The translations under genes and the position numbers were made by a program. Under the pieces are notes generated by a model, which made no database searches, was not told the origin of the DNA, and worked only from the letters and a program-made list of their open reading frames with translations. Below are positions 61,432 through 64,000 of a stretch of 64,000 nt of DNA, piece after piece. Numbering within the stretch: the stretch's first letter is position 1; the number at the start of each line of letters is the position of its first letter. The DNA lies in NCBI GenBank assembly GCA_015064955.1, contig SVRD01000003.1, forward strand, positions 1-64,000, written 5' to 3'. This DNA is from Oscillospiraceae bacterium. Its GTDB lineage: Bacteria > Bacillota > Clostridia > Oscillospirales > CAG-382.

Positions 61432-62451
61432 TCAGATTATAAGCAAATAATACGAAAGTGCAGAAAAGATAACTGTGACAAGCGAGAAGACCGCTACGAT
61501 CTTTACCTCGCTCCAACTGCATTTTTCAAAGTGATGATGAATAGGGCTCATCTTGAAAACACGTTTTCCCGTAAGCTTGAAGGAAAGCACCTGAATCACG
61601 ACGGAAAGACCCTCGATAATCCAAATACAGCTTATGGGTAAGAGTATGAACTCGTTATTGGTAAGCATTACGAGGCCGACAACAAATCCGCCGAGGAAGA
61701 GCGAGCCTGTATCGCCCATAAAAATCTTTGCGGGGTGGAAATTGAACACCAAAAACGCAAGGAGTGCGCCGATGAGTGCCGCAGAGGTAATGCCGATCTC
61801 GGCAGAAAGCTGTGATACCTGATTTGCAAAAATCATAAACATCACGCAGATTATCAAGGCAACACTGCCCGCGAGTCCGTCTATACCGTCGGTAAGGTTG
61901 GCGCAATTAATTATGTAAACTATTGCAAGGAGCATCGCAACATAATAGAAGATACCGAGTTCAAGATCGCCCCAAGGAGTAGTAATTGCAGTGTCTGCGC
62001 CGAAGAAAAAGAGGTATATACCCGCGGTCAAGAACTGAAGAATGAGCTTTTGAGATGCGCTGAGGCCCTTATTGCGCTTTTTGAAAAGCTTTACATAGTC
62101 ATCAACAAATCCGATAATTCCTTGCGAAAGCGCAAAACCGAGTAAGAGAAGCATTTTGGGCAATACCAAGCTTATCGATTGCGATTCGAGAATACCGTTA
62201 GCATATTCGGCAATTAGATCGTTGCGGAAAAAGAGAAATGCGACGATCCAGCCGATAAGGCAGGCGATTATAAAGAAGAGTCCACCGAGGTTTGGTGTGC
62301 CCTCTTTTGATTTATGCCAGGAGGGTCCGATCTCCAATATCTTCTGGCCAAGCTTTACCTTGCGAAGATAAGGAATGAATATCTTATATAAAATCACACC
62401 GATAATAAACGAAACAAGTGCGGCGATACCGCAATAAAGCCATATTTTCAT
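61432..62451 (-). CDS. mraY: phospho-N-acetylmuramoyl-pentapeptide transferase
   Basis: Membrane enzyme making lipid I from UDP-MurNAc-pentapeptide and undecaprenyl phosphate. It has 339 residues and about ten helices. The catalytic loops are visible as FVDDYVKLFKKRNKGL, NLTDGIDGLAGSVALI and FMGDTGSLFLGG, with PIHHHFEK near the C-terminus. It lies between murF and ftsW. In most related genomes murD would follow here, and it does not. Confidence 0.97.
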   Translation of the reverse strand: MKIWLYCGIAALVSFIIGVILYKIFIPYLRKVKLGQKILEIGPSWHKSKEGTPNLGGLFFIIACLIGWIVAFLFFRNDLIAEYANGILESQSISLVLPKMLLLLGFALSQGIIGFVDDYVKLFKKRNKGLSASQKLILQFLTAGIYLFFFGADTAITTPWGDLELGIFYYVAMLLAIVYIINCANLTDGIDGLAGSVALIICVMFMIFANQVSQLSAEIGITSAALIGALLAFLVFNFHPAKIFMGDTGSLFLGGFVVGLVMLTNNEFILLPISCIWIIEGLSVVIQVLSFKLTGKRVFKMSPIHHHFEKCSWSEVKIVAVFSLVTVIFSALSYYLLII

Positions 62452-62468
62452 CGTTTTTCTCCTTTATA

Positions 62469-63812
62469 TTATACGATAACACGACCGAGATTCATTCCGT
62501 TGCTCGCTTTATAAAGTACAATGTCGCCATCTTTTACAAAGGATTTCAAAAAGGATTTTAATTCTTCCGCATTATCCTTTTCAAAGCTGTAAATATCCTT
62601 GATATTGCAAGATTCTGCGATATATTTAGCCATTTCGCCATAGGTTATCAGAATATCGGCGTTACCGTCGACATAGCTTCCGACAGAGCGATGCAATTTA
62701 ACAGATTCGTTTCCGAGCTCGAGCATATCACCAAGAACAGCGATTCGTCTTCCCTTGTATGAAGAAAGAACCGAAAGAGAAGCCTTCATAGATTCGGGTG
62801 AGGCGTTGTAGCAATCGGAGATTACAGTGTGTCCCTCGGATTCATAAATAAATTGCCTTTTTCCGTCGCTTTGATAGGAAGAAAGTGCATTTGCGGCTTT
62901 TTGCAGATCGACATCGAGCAAATAAGCAGCTGCAAGAGCAAAGAGAGAGTTCATCACAAAATGCTTTCCCTTTACATTAAGCGAAACAGTTACTTCTTTT
63001 CCTGCGATCACGGCAGTAAAATCAACGCCGTTTGAAGTTTCAATTACATTCTTGGCATAGCCTTTGCAAGAGTCATCGTCGAAAGAAACGAAAAACGTTT
63101 CGTTATTTTCATACGTATAATCGCGCAAAAGCGGTTCGTCGCCATTTAAAATGAGATAAGAATGATATCCCGAAAACGCGGAAATTTTAAGTTTTTCATC
63201 GCGAATCGCTTCACGAGTGCCGAGATTTTCGATATGAGAATAGCCGATATTTGTAATTATCGAAAATGCGGGACGGGCACATTCGGCAATTTTTATCATC
63301 TCGCCCGGCATCGACATTCCGAGCTCGACAACAGCGCAATCAACCGATTCGGGAGTCGCAAGAATAGTTTGCGGAAGTCCGATCTGACTATTTGAGTTGC
63401 CGAGAGTTTTGTGAACTGTTCGTTCGGCGGAAAGAGCAACCGCAACCATATCCTTTGTTGTTGTCTTCCCTACCGAGCCCGTGATACCGATGATTGGCGT
63501 ATAATTCAATACAGTATTGCGATAATGTGCGGCAAGCTGTTGCAGTGCGGTTCTGACATCGGGAACATAAATGCAGTCGCCGACGAATTTGAGGTTATCC
63601 GCTCTGTCTGTAAGTGCACAGAAGCCCTTTTCGAGCAGAGGTGCAACAAAATTGTTGCCATCCACACGCTCGCCACGAAGCGCCAAGAAAAGCTTATCGT
63701 GTTCGGGTGTGCGGCTATCGGAATAAAAGCCTGTTACTCTGCGTTTTCCGTCAGTCGATTCCGAAAGTCTGCCGCCGCATACTTTAGCGATATATTCAAG
63801 TTCGAAGTTCAT
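62469..63812 (-). CDS. murF: UDP-MurNAc-tripeptide--D-Ala-D-Ala ligase
   Basis: Last cytoplasmic Mur ligase, adding D-Ala-D-Ala. It has 447 residues. The central domain has the P-loop ITGSVGKTTTKDMV (about 109-122), NSQIGLPQTIL and ELGMSMPGEM; the C-terminal domain has SDCYNASPESMKASL. Its start shares one base with the stop of the PBP gene (63812), so it is coupled to it. There is no murE between them. Confidence 0.96.
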   Translation of the reverse strand: MNFELEYIAKVCGGRLSESTDGKRRVTGFYSDSRTPEHDKLFLALRGERVDGNNFVAPLLEKGFCALTDRADNLKFVGDCIYVPDVRTALQQLAAHYRNTVLNYTPIIGITGSVGKTTTKDMVAVALSAERTVHKTLGNSNSQIGLPQTILATPESVDCAVVELGMSMPGEMIKIAECARPAFSIITNIGYSHIENLGTREAIRDEKLKISAFSGYHSYLILNGDEPLLRDYTYENNETFFVSFDDDSCKGYAKNVIETSNGVDFTAVIAGKEVTVSLNVKGKHFVMNSLFALAAAYLLDVDLQKAANALSSYQSDGKRQFIYESEGHTVISDCYNASPESMKASLSVLSSYKGRRIAVLGDMLELGNESVKLHRSVGSYVDGNADILITYGEMAKYIAESCNIKDIYSFEKDNAEELKSFLKSFVKDGDIVLYKASNGMNLGRVIV

Positions 63813-64000
63813 TATTCTATTGCCTCGTCATACAAGAATTCAAGCTCGATAACGGTGCCGGGGAGCACGTATTCGCCGGCAAGAACCGATTGCGAAACAA
63901 CCTTACAGTTAGTATAGTCGCCATTGAAAATACCCTTGACGGATACGTTGAGATTACTGTTGATTATCGCCTTGATTGCCGCGGTCGGCGACATATTTCT
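63812..64000 (-). CDS. C-terminal PASTA domain of a SpoVD/FtsI-type penicillin-binding protein (partial)
   Basis: The frame enters from the right edge and ends at 63812. The visible 62 residues are one PASTA domain: ASNMSPTAAIKAII-like opening (here MSPTAAIKAIINSNLNV), then VVSQSVLAGEYVLPGTVIELEF. PASTA domains end SpoVD- and FtsI-like class B PBPs in Firmicutes. Place before murF in the dcw order supports a SpoVD or PBP2-type division or sporulation transpeptidase. The catalytic domain lies outside the window. Confidence 0.8.
   Translation of the reverse strand, partial: RNMSPTAAIKAIINSNLNVSVKGIFNGDYTNCKVVSQSVLAGEYVLPGTVIELEFLYDEAIE

Noticed and set aside
58238..64000. Looked for murE, murD and ftsA in the division cluster
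   Set aside because: All gaps in this stretch are under 40 bp and hold no further gene; the absence is real within the window.
1..64000. Looked for tRNA, 5S/16S/23S rRNA, transposases, integrases and prophage genes
   Set aside because: None recognised; rnpB is the only stable RNA gene seen.

Overview
The window looks like a chromosomal segment of a spore-forming-lineage Clostridia bacterium, most likely from the gut-associated Oscillospirales/Ruminococcaceae group. The reasons are amino-acid operons controlled by T-boxes, a group II ECF vitamin transporter, ECF sigma factors paired with membrane partners, a SpoVD-type PBP with a C-terminal PASTA domain ahead of murF/mraY/ftsW/murG, an A-type RNase P RNA, and consensus TTGACA-N17-TATAAT promoters with AGGAGG ribosome binding sites. 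Lineage is inference; no 16S gene or other marker is present.

Layout. 1-630: a broken, highly regulated leader region with promoter, short leader ORF, intrinsic terminator and the first codons of a methyltransferase that is cut off. 630-5121: MBL-fold hydrolase, dapF, an orphan trpB under a Trp T-box, and a methyltransferase. 5158-12185: ilvB-ilvN-leuA-leuC-leuD-leuB under a Leu T-box. 12205-18476: a cobalamin-riboswitch operon encoding a tiny DNA-binding-like protein, EcfT, a fused EcfA1A2, an S component and two surface proteins, one of which carries both domain types of the animal B12 carriers intrinsic factor and transcobalamin. 18463-21638: EEP phosphatase, aldo/keto reductase and an anion-permease-like transporter with a fresh 45-bp tandem duplication. 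21834-23986 and 30211-32114: two separate ECF sigma factor + membrane-anchored serpin operons. Between them, 24026-29719 is murD, three tandem M42 peptidases and a PLP enzyme, with rnpB divergent from murD. 32382-35681: prfB, a small membrane protein and htpG. 35808-39029: a two-component system and its probable target, a PepSY lipoprotein. 39094-42302: thyA-folA-GNAT-CBS and a lipoprotein. 42449-44700: a corrinoid-protein reductive activator coupled to an APH-like kinase. 44760-50249: phoH-ybeY-era-recO-mutS2. 50403-55304: orphan solute-binding lipoprotein, glyA, GNAT, a MNT/HEPN pair and a CMP-kinase-like gene. 55347-56876: a large XRE regulator. 57019-64000: ftsZ and the spoVD-murF-mraY-ftsW-murG-ftsQ division/cell wall cluster, from which murD and ftsA are missing.

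The most interesting systems are the two sigma-serpin operons, which look like a transmembrane protease sensor: a cytoplasmic stub and one membrane helix fused to an extracellular serpin and translationally coupled to an ECF sigma factor. One copy has an intact inhibitory hinge and the other a degenerate one. Second is the riboswitch-controlled B12 uptake operon with an intrinsic-factor-like surface protein. All functions are read from sequence motifs recognised by eye; no searches were run.
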